Below, one piece after another: positions 1-9,525 of a stretch of 64,000 bases of DNA; position 1 is the first letter of the stretch, and each line of letters starts with the position of its first letter. The notes under the pieces are model-generated. The model made no database searches. It was not told where the DNA came from and worked only from the letters and a program-made list of their open reading frames with translations. Where the stretch lies: positions 64,499-128,498 of the forward strand of contig JAMPHF010000002.1 of the NCBI GenBank assembly GCA_023663525.1, written 5' to 3'. The DNA comes from Bacteroides sp. Its GTDB lineage: Bacteria; Bacteroidota; Bacteroidia; Bacteroidales; Muribaculaceae. Position numbers and translations under genes: made by a program.

Positions 1-53
1 CATTGATTTTTCCAAGAGAGCCTGATATGTTCATTTATTTTTCTGAAGTACTT

Positions 54-109
54 AAGTATTAAGTAGTAAGTATTAAGTAGTAAGTAGTAAGTATTAAGTG
101 TTAAGGGTT
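54..109. repeat. Heptanucleotide tandem repeat (AAGTATT/AAGTAGT type)
   Basis: Eight back-to-back 7-base units of the form AAGTATT, AAGTAGT, AAGTGTT and AAGGGTT run without interruption, with a degenerate ninth unit (AAGTACT) at 46-52. The array lies downstream of the rplT operon terminator and is not coding. The last two units (AAGTGTT AAGGGTT) recur in reverse complement at 37003-37016. Confidence 0.85.
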
Positions 110-137
110 GAGTGGAGGGATACCGTTTAAAATTAAT

Positions 138-176
138 CAAGGGTTTCCCTTGAACGAAATCAAAGGGAAACCCTTG
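138..176 (-). terminator. Terminator of the thrS-infC-rpmI-rplT operon
   Basis: A perfect 14-bp inverted repeat (138-151 with 163-176) encloses an 11-base loop. It sits about 30 bases beyond the rplT stop on the minus strand and is followed on that strand by an A/T-rich run (GATTAATTTTAAA). Confidence 0.75.
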
Positions 177-207
177 GTCGGTATGGCTAATGACTTAATT
201 TCAGCGA

Positions 208-558
208 TTAAGCGTTCTTAACCTTGTCAACGATAGCCTTGAACGCAGCAGGATTGTTGAGCGCGAGGTCAGCGAGGACTTTGCGGTTGATCTCGATACC
301 TGCCTTGTGGATGAGGCCCATGAGCTTTGAGTAAGAAAGATCCTCAAGACGAGCGGCAGCGTTGATACGCTGAATCCAGAGGGCACGGAAATTGCGCTTC
401 TTGTCCTTGCGGTCACGGTAAGCGTAGGTGAGACCCTTTTCCCATGTGTTCTTTGCGACGGTCCACACGTTGCGGCGGCAACCGAAGTAACCACGGGTAA
501 GTTTGAGGATTTTCTTGCGACGAGCTCTTGAAGCTACATGATTTACTGATCTTGGCAT
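208..558 (-). CDS. rplT: 50S ribosomal protein L20
   Basis: The 116-residue product is full length for L20 and begins [19 protein letters not shown], the typical basic N-terminal extension that threads into 23S rRNA domain I/II. It is an early assembly protein of the large subunit and, in the bacteria where this was studied, a translational repressor of its own operon. It is the last gene of the minus-strand set thrS-infC-rpmI-rplT and lies 133 bases after rpmI. The identification is secure from sequence and context. Confidence 0.97.
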   Translation of the reverse strand: MPRSVNHVASRARRKKILKLTRGYFGCRRNVWTVAKNTWEKGLTYAYRDRKDKKRNFRALWIQRINAAARLEDLSYSKLMGLIHKAGIEINRKVLADLALNNPAAFKAIVDKVKNA

Positions 559-691
559 TTTAAAAATGAATTGTGAACGTCAGCGGCACGTCAATGCACT
601 TAATTTCATTTTTTAGGTGGCTGACCGTTCGGTTAAAGAATTGAATTAGAAATCACGATTTGTTTTTAAGATCCGGAGGAAAAGCCTAACC

Positions 692-889
692 TTACTTGAT
701 GGCGAGGAGCTCCTTGACATTTGAAGCGTCTGCGCGTGACACCACTGAGAAGTGAGTGAGGTTGCGTTTCTGCTTTTTGGTCTTCTTGGTCAAGATGTGG
801 CTCTTGTAGGCGTGTTTTCTCTTGATCTTTCCTGATCCGGTAAGGGCGAACCTCTTTTTGGCACCGGAGTTAGTCTTAATCTTTGGCAT
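692..889 (-). CDS. rpmI: 50S ribosomal protein L35
   Basis: The 65-residue basic protein begins [20 protein letters not shown], the conserved L35 start, and has the usual length. It is a large-subunit protein between infC and rplT in the order conserved across bacteria. The 120 bases separating it from infC contain a strong GC hairpin (933-967), unlike the AT-rich gaps around it. Confidence 0.97.
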   Translation of the reverse strand: MPKIKTNSGAKKRFALTGSGKIKRKHAYKSHILTKKTKKQKRNLTHFSVVSRADASNVKELLAIK

Positions 890-932
890 TTGTTGTGATT
901 GTTAAAATAATGATTTTAATTCTATGTGGAGG

Positions 933-967
933 TGTGCCGGAGCGGAGTCATAGCCGGCTCCGGCACA
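933..967 (-). promoter_or_regulatory. GC-rich hairpin between infC and rpmI
   Basis: An 11-bp perfect stem (933-943 with 957-967, TGTGCCGGAGC type) lies in the transcribed gap between infC and rpmI. No T-run follows it on the minus strand, so it is not an obvious terminator. An mRNA-processing, attenuation or L20-binding role is inference from the known autoregulation of this operon in other phyla. Confidence 0.45.
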
Positions 968-1009
968 TCCCTGACTTAGCGTTTTGTCTGCAAGCGGAGA
1001 GCCGATCTC

Positions 1010-1615
1010 TCACTTCTTCTTCGGGCTCAGCATGATGATCATGCGCTTGCCTTCGAGGACGGGCATCTGGTCAACCTTGCCATACTCCTCAAGGTCATTG
1101 GCGAAACGGAGCAGAAGCACCTCGCCTTGTTCCTTGAACAGAATCGAACGACCCTTGAAGAACACGTAGGCCTTCACCTTCGCGCCTTCCTGAAGGAAAC
1201 CGATTGCATGCTTGAGCTTGAAGTTATAGTCATGGTCATCGGTCTGAGGTCCGAAACGGATCTCCTTCACGACAACCTTGGTTGCCTTTGCCTTCTGTTC
1301 CTTCTGCCGCTTTTTCTGCTGATAGAGGAACTTCTGGTAGTCAAGCACACGGCACACCGGAGGGGTTGCGGTGGGCGAAATCTCGATGAGATCAAGACCA
1401 AGGCCATCGGCTATCTTCAGAGCCTCCTGAATGGAATATATGCCATTCTCAACATTGTCACCCACAAGGCGGACTTCGCGTGCGCGGATGTGTTCGTTGG
1501 TTGCATACGGCTCCTCCTTGCGATGGTTAGGTGCGTTGAGGGGACGGCGTGACCCGTTGTTGGGGTTAGGGTTGTTGGGGCGCGGTGGGCGCGGAGCGAA
1601 AGGTTTTTTCTCCAT
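1010..1615 (-). CDS. infC: Translation initiation factor IF-3
   Basis: The 201-residue protein has the two IF-3 domains: an N-domain beginning near residue 40 ([15 protein letters not shown]) joined by a Lys-rich linker to the C-domain ([20 protein letters not shown]). IF-3 binds the 30S subunit, keeps subunits apart and checks start codons. The first 35 or so residues are a Pro/Asn/Arg-rich, probably disordered extension, commonly seen in Bacteroidetes homologues. The start is an ordinary ATG, not the rare AUU that E. coli uses for autoregulation. The gene follows thrS by 9 bases, so the two are co-transcribed. Confidence 0.96.
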   Translation of the reverse strand: MEKKPFAPRPPRPNNPNPNNGSRRPLNAPNHRKEEPYATNEHIRAREVRLVGDNVENGIYSIQEALKIADGLGLDLIEISPTATPPVCRVLDYQKFLYQQKKRQKEQKAKATKVVVKEIRFGPQTDDHDYNFKLKHAIGFLQEGAKVKAYVFFKGRSILFKEQGEVLLLRFANDLEEYGKVDQMPVLEGKRMIIMLSPKKK

Positions 1616-1624
1616 TCAGAGGGG

Positions 1625-3568
1625 TTATTGATTAATCATTTCGTTGACTTCGCGAGCCAAATCGTCTGCAAAGGTAGCAATTTTCATCGAACCTTTATCA
1701 CCTTCACCCTGTTTTCTTACAGAAATTTCACCATTTTCAGCCTCTTTTTCACCGACAATGAGCATGTAGGGTATTCTCTTGAGCTCGTTGTCGCGGATTT
1801 TTTTGCCGATTTTTTCGTTTCTGTCGTCAACCTGGGTGCGGATGTCAAGGGCGTTGAGCTGATTGGCAACCTCGTGGGCGTAATCGTTGAACTTCTCGGA
1901 AATCGGAAGCACGACGGCCTGTTCGGGGGCAAGCCAGAGCGGGAAGCGACCGGCTGTGTGCTCAAGGAGCACTGCCACAAAACGTTCCATCGACCCGAAC
2001 GGCGCACGGTGGATCATCACCGGACGGTGCTTCTGGTTGTCAGAGCCGGTGTATTCGAGCTGGAATCGCTCGGGGAGGTTATAGTCAACCTGGATGGTGC
2101 CGAGCTGCCACTTGCGACCGAGCGCGTCCTTGACCATGAAGTCGAGTTTGGGACCATAGAAAGCGGCCTCGCCATATTCCTTGCGTGCCTTGAGACCTTT
2201 CTCGGCACACGCGTCGATGATGGCCTGCTCAGCGAGATGCCAGTTCTCGTCAGAGCCGATGTACTTCTCCTTGTTGTTGGGGTCGCGGAGCGAAATCTGA
2301 GCCTCGAAGTTGTCAAATTTAAGTGCCTTGAAGATGTAGAAGATAATGTCCATCACCTTGAGGAACTCACCCTTGATCTGGTCAGGGGCACAGTAGATGT
2401 GGGCATCGTCCTGCGTGAAGCCACGCACACGGGTCAGACCGTGAAGCTCGCCGCTCTGCTCGTAGCGGTAGACGGTGCCGAACTCCGCAAGGCGCAGAGG
2501 CAGGTCACGGTAGCTGCGGGGCAGCGCGCGGAAAATCTCACAGTGGTGAGGGCAGTTCATCGGTTTGAGCAGATACTCCTCACCTTCCTCCGGTGTGTGG
2601 ATGGGCTGGAATGAGTCCTTGCCATATTTCGCATAGTGACCGGAAGTGACATAGAGGTTCTTGTTGCCGATATGCGGGGTGATCACCTGCTGATAGCCGT
2701 ACTGCTTCTGAATTTTGCGCAGGAACTGTTCGAGGCGGTCGCGCAGAGCGGTTCCCTTGGGAAGCCACAACGGCAGACCTGCGCCGACATTCTGCGAGAA
2801 TGCAAAAAGCTCCATCTCCTTGCCGAGCTTGCGGTGGTCACGCTTCTTGGCTTCTTCGAGAAGCACAAGATACTCATCGAGCATCTTCTTCTTCGGGAAG
2901 GTGATACCGTAGACTCTGACGAGCTGGTTGCGCTTCTCATCGCCGCGCCAGTATGCTCCGGCGAGCGATGTCACCTTGACAGCCTTGATGGGAGCTGTGT
3001 TGGCGATGTGCGGTCCACGGCAGAGGTCCGTGAACGCGCCCTGGGTGTAGGTGGTTATATTTCCATCCTCAAGCTCGCTGATAAGCTCACATTTATATTC
3101 CTCGCCCCTATCACCGAACAGTTTGAGCGCATCAGCCTTAGAGATGTCCGCACGGACAATGTCCTGCTTCTGCTGTGCAAGCTCAAGCATCTTCTTCTCG
3201 ATGCGGGGAAAATCAGCCGAAGTGATGGTATGCTCGCCCGGATCAATGTCGTAATAGAAGCCGTTTTCAATCGCCGGACCGATACCGAATTTCACACCGG
3301 GGAAAAGTTCCTGAAGTGCTTCGGCGAGAAGGTGGGCCGACGAATGCCAGAATGCATGTTTGCCTTCCGGGTCATCCCATTTGTAGAGACGGATGGTGGC
3401 ATCCTCGGTGATGGGACGTGAGACATCCCATTCCTTATCGTTGACAGATGCAGCGAGTACGTCACGCGCGAGCTGTGGCGACAGAGACTCAGCAATTTGC
3501 AGAGGGGTCACGCCACTCTCAAACTGCTTCACGCTCTGGTCGGGGAAAGTGATATTGATTGTTGCCAT
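1625..3568 (-). CDS. thrS: Threonyl-tRNA synthetase
   Basis: The 647-residue class II synthetase charges tRNA-Thr. The N-terminal TGS domain (about 1-62) is followed by the editing domain with its [11 protein letters not shown] motif, which hydrolyses mischarged Ser-tRNA. The catalytic core includes the zinc-binding [10 protein letters not shown] region and motif 3 near [11 protein letters not shown], and the C-terminal anticodon-binding domain follows. Length and domain order match bacterial ThrRS. It is the first gene of the operon with infC, rpmI and rplT, with a TAnnTTTG box upstream at 3630-3637. Confidence 0.98.
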   Translation of the reverse strand: MATINITFPDQSVKQFESGVTPLQIAESLSPQLARDVLAASVNDKEWDVSRPITEDATIRLYKWDDPEGKHAFWHSSAHLLAEALQELFPGVKFGIGPAIENGFYYDIDPGEHTITSADFPRIEKKMLELAQQKQDIVRADISKADALKLFGDRGEEYKCELISELEDGNITTYTQGAFTDLCRGPHIANTAPIKAVKVTSLAGAYWRGDEKRNQLVRVYGITFPKKKMLDEYLVLLEEAKKRDHRKLGKEMELFAFSQNVGAGLPLWLPKGTALRDRLEQFLRKIQKQYGYQQVITPHIGNKNLYVTSGHYAKYGKDSFQPIHTPEEGEEYLLKPMNCPHHCEIFRALPRSYRDLPLRLAEFGTVYRYEQSGELHGLTRVRGFTQDDAHIYCAPDQIKGEFLKVMDIIFYIFKALKFDNFEAQISLRDPNNKEKYIGSDENWHLAEQAIIDACAEKGLKARKEYGEAAFYGPKLDFMVKDALGRKWQLGTIQVDYNLPERFQLEYTGSDNQKHRPVMIHRAPFGSMERFVAVLLEHTAGRFPLWLAPEQAVVLPISEKFNDYAHEVANQLNALDIRTQVDDRNEKIGKKIRDNELKRIPYMLIVGEKEAENGEISVRKQGEGDKGSMKIATFADDLAREVNEMINQ

Positions 3569-3629
3569 TATTAATTAATGTGGTGTTTAGGGAGCCATAC
3601 AAGCGACTCCTGTTAGTTTTTTCAGTCTG

Positions 3630-3637
3630 CAAAGATA
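3630..3637 (-). promoter_or_regulatory. Promoter -7 box for thrS
   Basis: TATCTTTG on the minus strand matches the Bacteroidetes -7 consensus TAnnTTTG, 62 bases before the thrS start. I do not see a good TTTG element at the expected -33 spacing. Confidence 0.5.
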
Positions 3638-3779
3638 TGAAATAATTCCCGAAACACCACACTTTGCAGCAAGTTAAAAGTTAAAATGTTTTTCCAAAAG
3701 TTTCCAATAAGAAGTGCAATGGCGGGTGCGATGATTGTCTGGAGGCTTAGCGGATGGTCGCAGACGCACAAGCCGGGCA

Positions 3780-3811
3780 CTTGTGTAAGCAAAAACAAAA
3801 GGTTACCTTTG
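3780..3811 (+). promoter_or_regulatory. Promoter for xseA
   Basis: CTTG, then 20 bases, then TACCTTTG (3804-3811), close to the Bacteroidetes TTTG-N19/20-TAnnTTTG consensus. Transcription would start near 3818, which excludes the upstream in-frame ATG at 3686 and supports the start at 3869. Confidence 0.65.
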
Positions 3812-3868
3812 CATGGAAACGATAAAATTGACCGGATTCTCACATCTATTATATACGTTTTTCCACCG

Positions 3869-5170
3869 ATGATGACAAAAGACACATTGACCCTCGAAGA
3901 ACTTACCACGCAACTGTCGGCACTCATCTCATCCGCGCCATCGCTCCGCAACGTCTGGGTGACAGCCGAGACCTCCGACCTCCGGCGCGGTATGCACTGC
4001 TATCTTGAACTCATCCAAAAAAATCCATCGACAGGCGAGCCGGTGGCACGCGTCAGAGCCACCATCTGGCGGTCAGCGTTCGCACGCATCGAGAGTGACT
4101 TCATGGCAGCCACCGGGAGCAGACTCGACAGCGGCATGAAGGTGCGAGTCCTCGTCTCGGTCAACTATCATCCGTCCTACGGACTGTCGCTCAACATCAC
4201 CGACATTGACCCGGCCTACACCATGGGCGACCTCATGCGCCTTCGGCTCGAAATACTCTCCCGGCTGCAACAGGAAGGAATCATCGACCTCAACCGCTCC
4301 CTCGAATGGCCCGACGTGGCACTCCGCATTGCCGTCATCTCCGCGCCCGGGGCGGCAGGCTACGGCGACTTCATCCACCAGCTCTACACCAATACACGCC
4401 GCCTCCGCTTCACCACACGGCTATTTCCTGCCATCATGCAAGGACAGCAGTCGCCGGCGGCTATAATCAGTTCGCTGGACAGAATCCTCGCCGAAGAGGA
4501 CGATTGGGACTGCGTCGTCATCATCCGTGGTGGAGGTGCCACGAGCGATCTCGCGGCTTTCGAGAATTACGACCTTGCCGCCAACATAGCCCAATTTCCA
4601 TTGCCCGTCATAATAGGCATAGGTCACGAGAGGGATGTCACCGTGCTTGACTATGTGGCCAACATGCGTGTCAAGACACCGACCGCCGCCGCCGAATGGC
4701 TTATCACCCGCGCCGAGGAGGTCCTCAACCACATCGAGTCGATTGCATCCGAGATTCACCACACCGCGACGGTCATGATTGCGGAATCGCGCGAACAGCT
4801 CGCCTACATATCGGCCAATCTTCCATACATACCCCAAACTGCCATTGACAACGCACGCCGCCGGCTCGACCGCGACATGCTCGCACTATCGGAGACGGCG
4901 CGCGGACGGCTGCGTCCCGAACTTTCACGACTCGACATGGCTTCCGGTCGATTATCAACCGTGACATCAACCATCATCGAACGCCGCCGCCACCGGCTCG
5001 ACTCAATCGACGAGCTTATCCAAGTGCTCTCACCTGCCGCCACTCTAAGGCGCGGCTACTCCATCACCCGTGTGGACGGTCATGCCGTCAGCTCCATCGA
5101 CAGCCTGAAAGCCGGGATGACCATCGAAACCACTCTCGCCGACGGCGAGATCAAATCTAACATTCTTTAA
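3869..5170 (+). CDS. xseA: Exodeoxyribonuclease VII large subunit
   Basis: From the ATG at 3869 the product is 433 residues and begins MMTKDTLTLEEL. An N-terminal OB-fold (about 1-110) is followed by the nuclease domain, including VIIRGGGATSDLAAFENYDLA and the conserved IIGIGHERD stretch, and then a long coiled coil typical of XseA. ExoVII degrades single-stranded DNA to short oligonucleotides. The reading frame stays open 61 codons further upstream, but the promoter lies inside that extension. The small subunit XseB, often adjacent, is not next to it here. Confidence 0.95.
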   Translation: MMTKDTLTLEELTTQLSALISSAPSLRNVWVTAETSDLRRGMHCYLELIQKNPSTGEPVARVRATIWRSAFARIESDFMAATGSRLDSGMKVRVLVSVNYHPSYGLSLNITDIDPAYTMGDLMRLRLEILSRLQQEGIIDLNRSLEWPDVALRIAVISAPGAAGYGDFIHQLYTNTRRLRFTTRLFPAIMQGQQSPAAIISSLDRILAEEDDWDCVVIIRGGGATSDLAAFENYDLAANIAQFPLPVIIGIGHERDVTVLDYVANMRVKTPTAAAEWLITRAEEVLNHIESIASEIHHTATVMIAESREQLAYISANLPYIPQTAIDNARRRLDRDMLALSETARGRLRPELSRLDMASGRLSTVTSTIIERRRHRLDSIDELIQVLSPAATLRRGYSITRVDGHAVSSIDSLKAGMTIETTLADGEIKSNIL

Positions 5171-5249
5171 TTTCATTTAATACTGCTGTGACAACCCCTG
5201 CCATACAGGGATTGTTATATGGATATAATGAAATTAAAAGGATAAGATT

Positions 5250-5600
5250 ATGAACTCTACACAACAAGACATCGCTAATCGTGCGGGCGAAATCTCCGCA
5301 CAGGCAGCCAAAGTGAGCGCGCAGGCAGCCGAAGTAGCTGCCAAGGCTCAGTTCAAGGCAGATAAAGAACAAATCCAGGCGACAGCCGCCGACGCAAAGG
5401 CCAAAGCAGCCGCCGACATGGCAACAGCCAAAGAAAACATGGCCGATAAACTTGCTGACGCAAAGGAAAAGCTCTCCGACAAGGTCGATGACCTCAAGGA
5501 GAAAGCCTCTCCGCTGATTGACAAAATCAAGGCAGGCACAGCAAGCGCATTGAACTCGATAGCCGACACGGCTTCGAATCTCGCCGACAAACTCGATTAG
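5250..5600 (+). CDS. Small Ala/Lys-rich amphipathic-helix protein
   Basis: The 116-residue protein has no signal peptide and is almost entirely Ala, Lys, Asp and Glu, with repeated segments such as SAQAAKVSAQAAEVAAKAQ and LADAKEKLSDKVDDLKEKA. The pattern predicts a continuous amphipathic helix resembling LEA- or apolipoprotein-like proteins. It is not the exonuclease VII small subunit, which is shorter and carries a different motif. It sits between xseA and a strong terminator (5643-5688), 79 bases after xseA, with a weak hairpin (5191-5215) in the gap. It may act as a stress or membrane-surface protein, but that is a guess from composition only. Confidence 0.7.
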   Translation: MNSTQQDIANRAGEISAQAAKVSAQAAEVAAKAQFKADKEQIQATAADAKAKAAADMATAKENMADKLADAKEKLSDKVDDLKEKASPLIDKIKAGTASALNSIADTASNLADKLD

Positions 5601-5642
5601 ATTTTCTAATCTCTCTAATATCATAATCAACACTATTTTTGT

Positions 5643-5688
5643 TCCCTCCGGCCACTCTCCACCACCATCAGGCCGGAGGGATTTTTTT
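5643..5688 (+). terminator. Intrinsic terminator after the 116-aa protein
   Basis: A perfect 11-bp stem (TCCCTCCGGCC, 5643-5653, with 5671-5681) is followed by a T7 run. Confidence 0.9.
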
Positions 5689-5744
5689 GCATCATCGCAA
5701 AGACTGCTTTGGACCGCGACGGTTAAAGAAATTTTTCTTTAATT

Positions 5745-5776
5745 TTTGTAAACACCGATGTTTTGACGTAACTTTG
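5745..5776 (+). promoter_or_regulatory. Promoter for the sdh/frd operon
   Basis: TTTG (5745-5748), 20 bases, TAACTTTG (5769-5776) is an exact Bacteroidetes promoter. The predicted leader to the first ATG (5912) is about 130 bases and holds no gene. The rest of the 5601-5911 gap is the terminator before it. Confidence 0.85.
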
Positions 5777-5911
5777 CACTTTCAAGTGGAGTGCGCGCGC
5801 AAATCACGTCCGGCAATGACCGGTCCACAACCCGCCGTATGCACCCCACCGCACCATAGCTCAATTTCATAAATCCAATCTAATAATTTCTTTAATTTCA
5901 TTTCCAACACT

Positions 5912-6592
5912 ATGTGGTTAACATGCTCATCTATAGGAAGGAAGTTCGTGATGGCACTCACGGGCATTTGCCTTGTCCTATTTGTCACGTTTCACTGCTT
6001 GATGAATGGCGTAGCCATCTTCAGCCCCGCTGGATATAATGCAATCTGCGCATTCCTCGGAGCCAACTGGTATGCTCTCGTAGCGTCCATCGGTCTTGCA
6101 GTCCTGTTCATCATCCATATCTGCTATGCAGTGTGGCTCACAATCCAGAACCGTAAGGCTCGTGGCAACGACCGCTATGCAGTCGTGTCAAAGCCCGCTC
6201 AGGTTGAATGGGCTTCGCAGAACATGCTCGTCCTCGGTATTGTGATCCTCGCTTTCCTTGTGGTCCACATGATCCAGTTCTGGTCAAAAATGCAGCTTGC
6301 CGAAATCATGGGCAACCACTTCCCCGATCCCCAGAACGGCATGTATTTCATCAACGAGGCCTTCAAATGCTGGCTGACTCCCGTGGTCTACATCATCGGA
6401 TTCATCGCTCTTTGGTTCCACATGAATCACGGTTTCTGGTCAATGTTCCAGAGCTGCGGTTGGGACAATGACGTATGGATCAAACGTTTCAAATGCATCG
6501 GCGCATGGTGGACTTCAATCGTGACCGTCCTCTTCATCGCTGAAGCTATCGTGTTCACAGTCCGTGCCTTCAGTGGCTGCTGTGCTTTTTAA
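5912..6592 (+). CDS. sdhC: Succinate dehydrogenase/fumarate reductase cytochrome b subunit
   Basis: The 226-residue protein has five hydrophobic segments and several membrane histidines, as in the di-heme cytochrome b of Wolinella/Bacteroides-type quinol:fumarate reductase. It anchors the complex and moves electrons between the menaquinone pool and the catalytic subunits. It is the first gene of a three-gene operon with the flavoprotein (30 bases later) and the iron-sulfur subunit. No separate SdhD exists, as expected for this one-anchor type. In an anaerobe the operon probably runs mainly as fumarate reductase. Confidence 0.93.
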   Translation: MWLTCSSIGRKFVMALTGICLVLFVTFHCLMNGVAIFSPAGYNAICAFLGANWYALVASIGLAVLFIIHICYAVWLTIQNRKARGNDRYAVVSKPAQVEWASQNMLVLGIVILAFLVVHMIQFWSKMQLAEIMGNHFPDPQNGMYFINEAFKCWLTPVVYIIGFIALWFHMNHGFWSMFQSCGWDNDVWIKRFKCIGAWWTSIVTVLFIAEAIVFTVRAFSGCCAF

Positions 6593-6622
6593 TTAACAAA
6601 ATCAATATCACAACATACAGAT

Positions 6623-8650
6623 ATGGCAGATATTCAGAACCTCGCGGGAATGATTGACTCAACGCCCATCATGAAGGACTACGCCGACATCGAGTCCTCC
6701 AAGCTCCCCGAATTTCAGATAGACTCCAAAATACCGGAAGGCCCTCTCGCACAGAAGTGGACCAACTATAAGGCTCATCAAAAACTGGTGAACCCCGCCA
6801 ACAAGCGCAACCTCGATGTCATCGTGGTCGGCACAGGTCTCGCAGGTGCATCCGCAGCCTCAAGCCTCGGTGAGCTCGGCTTCAATGTGCTCAACTTCTG
6901 CATCCAGGATTCACCCCGCCGCGCCCACTCAATCGCAGCCCAGGGCGGTATCAACGCAGCCAAGGACTATCAGAATGACGGCGACTCCGTCTATCGTCTT
7001 TTCTACGACACAATCAAGGGTGGCGACTTCCGCTCACGCGAAGCCAACGTCTACCGTCTTGCTGAAGTGTCAAACAATATCATTGACCAGTGCGTGGCCC
7101 AGGGTGTCCCCTTCGCCCGTGAATACGGCGGTCTCCTTGCCAACCGTTCATTCGGCGGCGCACAGGTGTCACGTACATTCTACGCCAAAGGTCAGACAGG
7201 CCAGCAGCTCCTCCTCGGTGCCTACGCTTCACTCAACCGCCAGATCAAGAAAGGCACTGTGAAGTCATTCAACCGACGTGAGATGCTCGATGTGGTCATC
7301 ATCGACGGCCGCGCACGCGGTATCATCGTCCGTAACCTCATCACAGGTGAAATCGAGCGTTACGCTGCCCATGCAGTCGTCCTCGCCACCGGCGGTTATG
7401 GCCGTGCATTCTTCCTCTCGACCAACGCCATGGGCTGCAACGGCTCTGCCGCCATCCAGGCTTTCAAGAAAGGTGCCTACCTCGCAAACCTCGCCTTCAC
7501 TCAGATCCACCCGACCTGTATCCCCGTCCACGGTGAAGACCAGTCGAAGCTGACCCTCATGAGCGAATCGCTCCGTAACGACGGCCGCATCTGGGTGCCC
7601 AAAAAGAAAGAGGATGCCGAGGCTATCCGCGCCGGAAAGAAAAAACCGACCGACATCCCCGACGAAGACCGCGACTTCTATCTCGAACGCCGCTATCCGG
7701 CTTTCGGTAACCTCTGTCCCCGCGACATCGCCAGCCGTGCCGCCAAAGAGCGTTGCGACGCAGGCTACGGCGTAGGTACGGGAAATGCCGTATATCTTGA
7801 CTTCAAGTATGCCATCAACCGTCTCGGCGAAGACGTGGTGCGCGACCGCTACGGCAACCTTTTCGACATGTATCAGATGATCTCCGACGACAATCCCTAC
7901 GAGACTCCGATGATGATCTTCCCCGCAAGCCACTACACTATGGGTGGTATCTGGGTTGACTACGAGCTTCAGACCTCAATCAAGGGTCTCTTTGCAATCG
8001 GTGAGTGCAACTTCTCGGACCACGGTGCAAACCGCCTCGGTGCGTCAGCTCTCATGCAGGGTCTTGCCGACGGTTACTTCGTCCTCCCCTACACCATGCA
8101 GAACTACCTCAGCGACCAGATCAAGGTGCCCCACTTCTCGACAGACTCCAAGGAATTTGACGAAGCTGAGAAGGGTGTACGCGCCCGCATTGCCAAGCTC
8201 ATGGCCATCAAGGGAACCAAGTCGCCCGACCAGATCCACAAGAAACTCGGTCACGTGATGTGGAACCTCGTCGGCATGGGCCGTACGCTCCAGGGTCTCG
8301 TCAAGGCTATCGACGAAGTCGAGGAAGTTCGCAAGGAGTTCTACACCGACCTCCGCATTGTCGGCAGTGCCGATGACCTCAACACAGAGCTTGAGAAGGC
8401 ACTCCGCCTCGAAGACTTCCTTGTCATCGCCAAAATGATGGCAATCGACGCCCTCAACCGCAACGAATCATGTGGCGCACACTTCCGCGAGGAGTATCAG
8501 CTCGCCGACGGCGAGGCTGCACGCAATGACAAGGACTACATGTATGTGTCCTGCTGGAAGTACACCGGCGACAACGAGAAACCGGTCCTCCTCAAAGAGC
8601 CCCTCAACTATACAGAGATCAAGGTTCAAACACGTAACTACAAATCATAA
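6623..8650 (+). CDS. sdhA: Succinate dehydrogenase/fumarate reductase flavoprotein subunit
   Basis: The 675-residue catalytic subunit interconverts succinate and fumarate. It has the FAD dinucleotide fold [12 protein letters not shown] near residue 70, the [12 protein letters not shown] block whose His carries covalent FAD, the substrate-site region around [12 protein letters not shown], and a C-terminal helical domain. Length fits the Bacteroidetes/epsilonproteobacterial type, longer than the roughly 590 residues of E. coli SdhA. It lies between the cytochrome b and iron-sulfur genes. Confidence 0.97.
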   Translation: MADIQNLAGMIDSTPIMKDYADIESSKLPEFQIDSKIPEGPLAQKWTNYKAHQKLVNPANKRNLDVIVVGTGLAGASAASSLGELGFNVLNFCIQDSPRRAHSIAAQGGINAAKDYQNDGDSVYRLFYDTIKGGDFRSREANVYRLAEVSNNIIDQCVAQGVPFAREYGGLLANRSFGGAQVSRTFYAKGQTGQQLLLGAYASLNRQIKKGTVKSFNRREMLDVVIIDGRARGIIVRNLITGEIERYAAHAVVLATGGYGRAFFLSTNAMGCNGSAAIQAFKKGAYLANLAFTQIHPTCIPVHGEDQSKLTLMSESLRNDGRIWVPKKKEDAEAIRAGKKKPTDIPDEDRDFYLERRYPAFGNLCPRDIASRAAKERCDAGYGVGTGNAVYLDFKYAINRLGEDVVRDRYGNLFDMYQMISDDNPYETPMMIFPASHYTMGGIWVDYELQTSIKGLFAIGECNFSDHGANRLGASALMQGLADGYFVLPYTMQNYLSDQIKVPHFSTDSKEFDEAEKGVRARIAKLMAIKGTKSPDQIHKKLGHVMWNLVGMGRTLQGLVKAIDEVEEVRKEFYTDLRIVGSADDLNTELEKALRLEDFLVIAKMMAIDALNRNESCGAHFREEYQLADGEAARNDKDYMYVSCWKYTGDNEKPVLLKEPLNYTEIKVQTRNYKS

Positions 8651-8667
8651 GCAAATTTCGAAGACAA

Positions 8668-9423
8668 ATGGAACATACTATAAATGTAAACCTCAAGATT
8701 TGGCGTCAACGTGGCCCCAAAGAACCGGGTTCATTCCAGACCTATCGCGTGGAGAATGTCTCTACCGGAAGTTCATTCCTTGAGATGCTCGACATGCTTA
8801 ACCAGCAGCTCGTTGACCGCAACGAGGAGCCGGTGGTGTTTGACAATGACTGTCGTGAAGGCATCTGCGGTATGTGCTCACTCTACATCAACGGTCATCC
8901 CCACGGTCCCGTGCAGGGCATCACAACTTGCCAGCTCCACATGCGTAAGTTCAAAAATGAGGACACTATCACCATCGAGCCTTGGCGTTCAGCCGCTTTC
9001 CCGGTGATCCGCGACCTCATGGTGAACCGCAACGCGTTCGACCAGATCCAGCAGGCCGGCGGCTACGTGTCGTTCAACTGCGGCGGTGCACCCGATGCAA
9101 ACGACATTCCCATCTCGAAGGAAGTTGCCGACGTTGCGATGGACTCCGCCACATGTATCGGCTGCGGTGCCTGCGTTGCTGCCTGCAAAAACGGCTCGGC
9201 AATGCTCTTTGTCGGTGCTAAGGTCAGCCAGTTCGCACTTCTCCCTCAGGGTCAGGTGGAACGCGCACGCCGCGCACGCGCAATGGTGAAGAAGATGGAC
9301 GAGCTCGGCTTCGGCAACTGCACCAACACCGGAGCCTGCGCCGCCGAATGTCCCAAGAACGTTCCGCTGAGCAACATCGCCCGCCTCAACCGCGAGTTCA
9401 TCAAAGCCAAGTTCGCTGATTAA
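8668..9423 (+). CDS. sdhB: Succinate dehydrogenase/fumarate reductase iron-sulfur subunit
   Basis: The 251-residue electron-transfer subunit has an N-terminal 2Fe-2S ferredoxin domain ([18 protein letters not shown]) and a C-terminal domain with [14 protein letters not shown] and [14 protein letters not shown] for the 4Fe-4S and 3Fe-4S clusters. It passes electrons between the flavoprotein and the heme b anchor. It starts 17 bases after the flavoprotein gene and is followed by a strong terminator. Confidence 0.97.
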   Translation: MEHTINVNLKIWRQRGPKEPGSFQTYRVENVSTGSSFLEMLDMLNQQLVDRNEEPVVFDNDCREGICGMCSLYINGHPHGPVQGITTCQLHMRKFKNEDTITIEPWRSAAFPVIRDLMVNRNAFDQIQQAGGYVSFNCGGAPDANDIPISKEVADVAMDSATCIGCGACVAACKNGSAMLFVGAKVSQFALLPQGQVERARRARAMVKKMDELGFGNCTNTGACAAECPKNVPLSNIARLNREFIKAKFAD

Positions 9424-9452
9424 TCAGCCTGCGATACATACGCACACAAAAA

Positions 9453-9498
9453 ATCATCCCTCGCCGAAATTCCTATCGGCGAGGGATGATTTTTGCAT
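9453..9498 (+). terminator. Terminator of the sdh/frd operon
   Basis: A perfect 15-bp stem (9453-9467 with 9476-9490) with an 8-base loop is followed by a T-rich stretch. It also separates the operon from the convergent gene on the minus strand. Confidence 0.9.
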
Positions 9499-9525
9499 TT
9501 TTTTTAGCAGAATTAGAGAGTGTGT

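Noticed and set aside
1628..2614. 328-codon plus-strand frame opposite thrS
   Set aside because: Antisense shadow of a certain gene; no domain or promoter.
5157..5633. 158-codon Cys-rich minus-strand frame
   Set aside because: It is the complement of the Ala/Lys-rich gene, which yields Cys/Leu/Gly-rich translation by chance.
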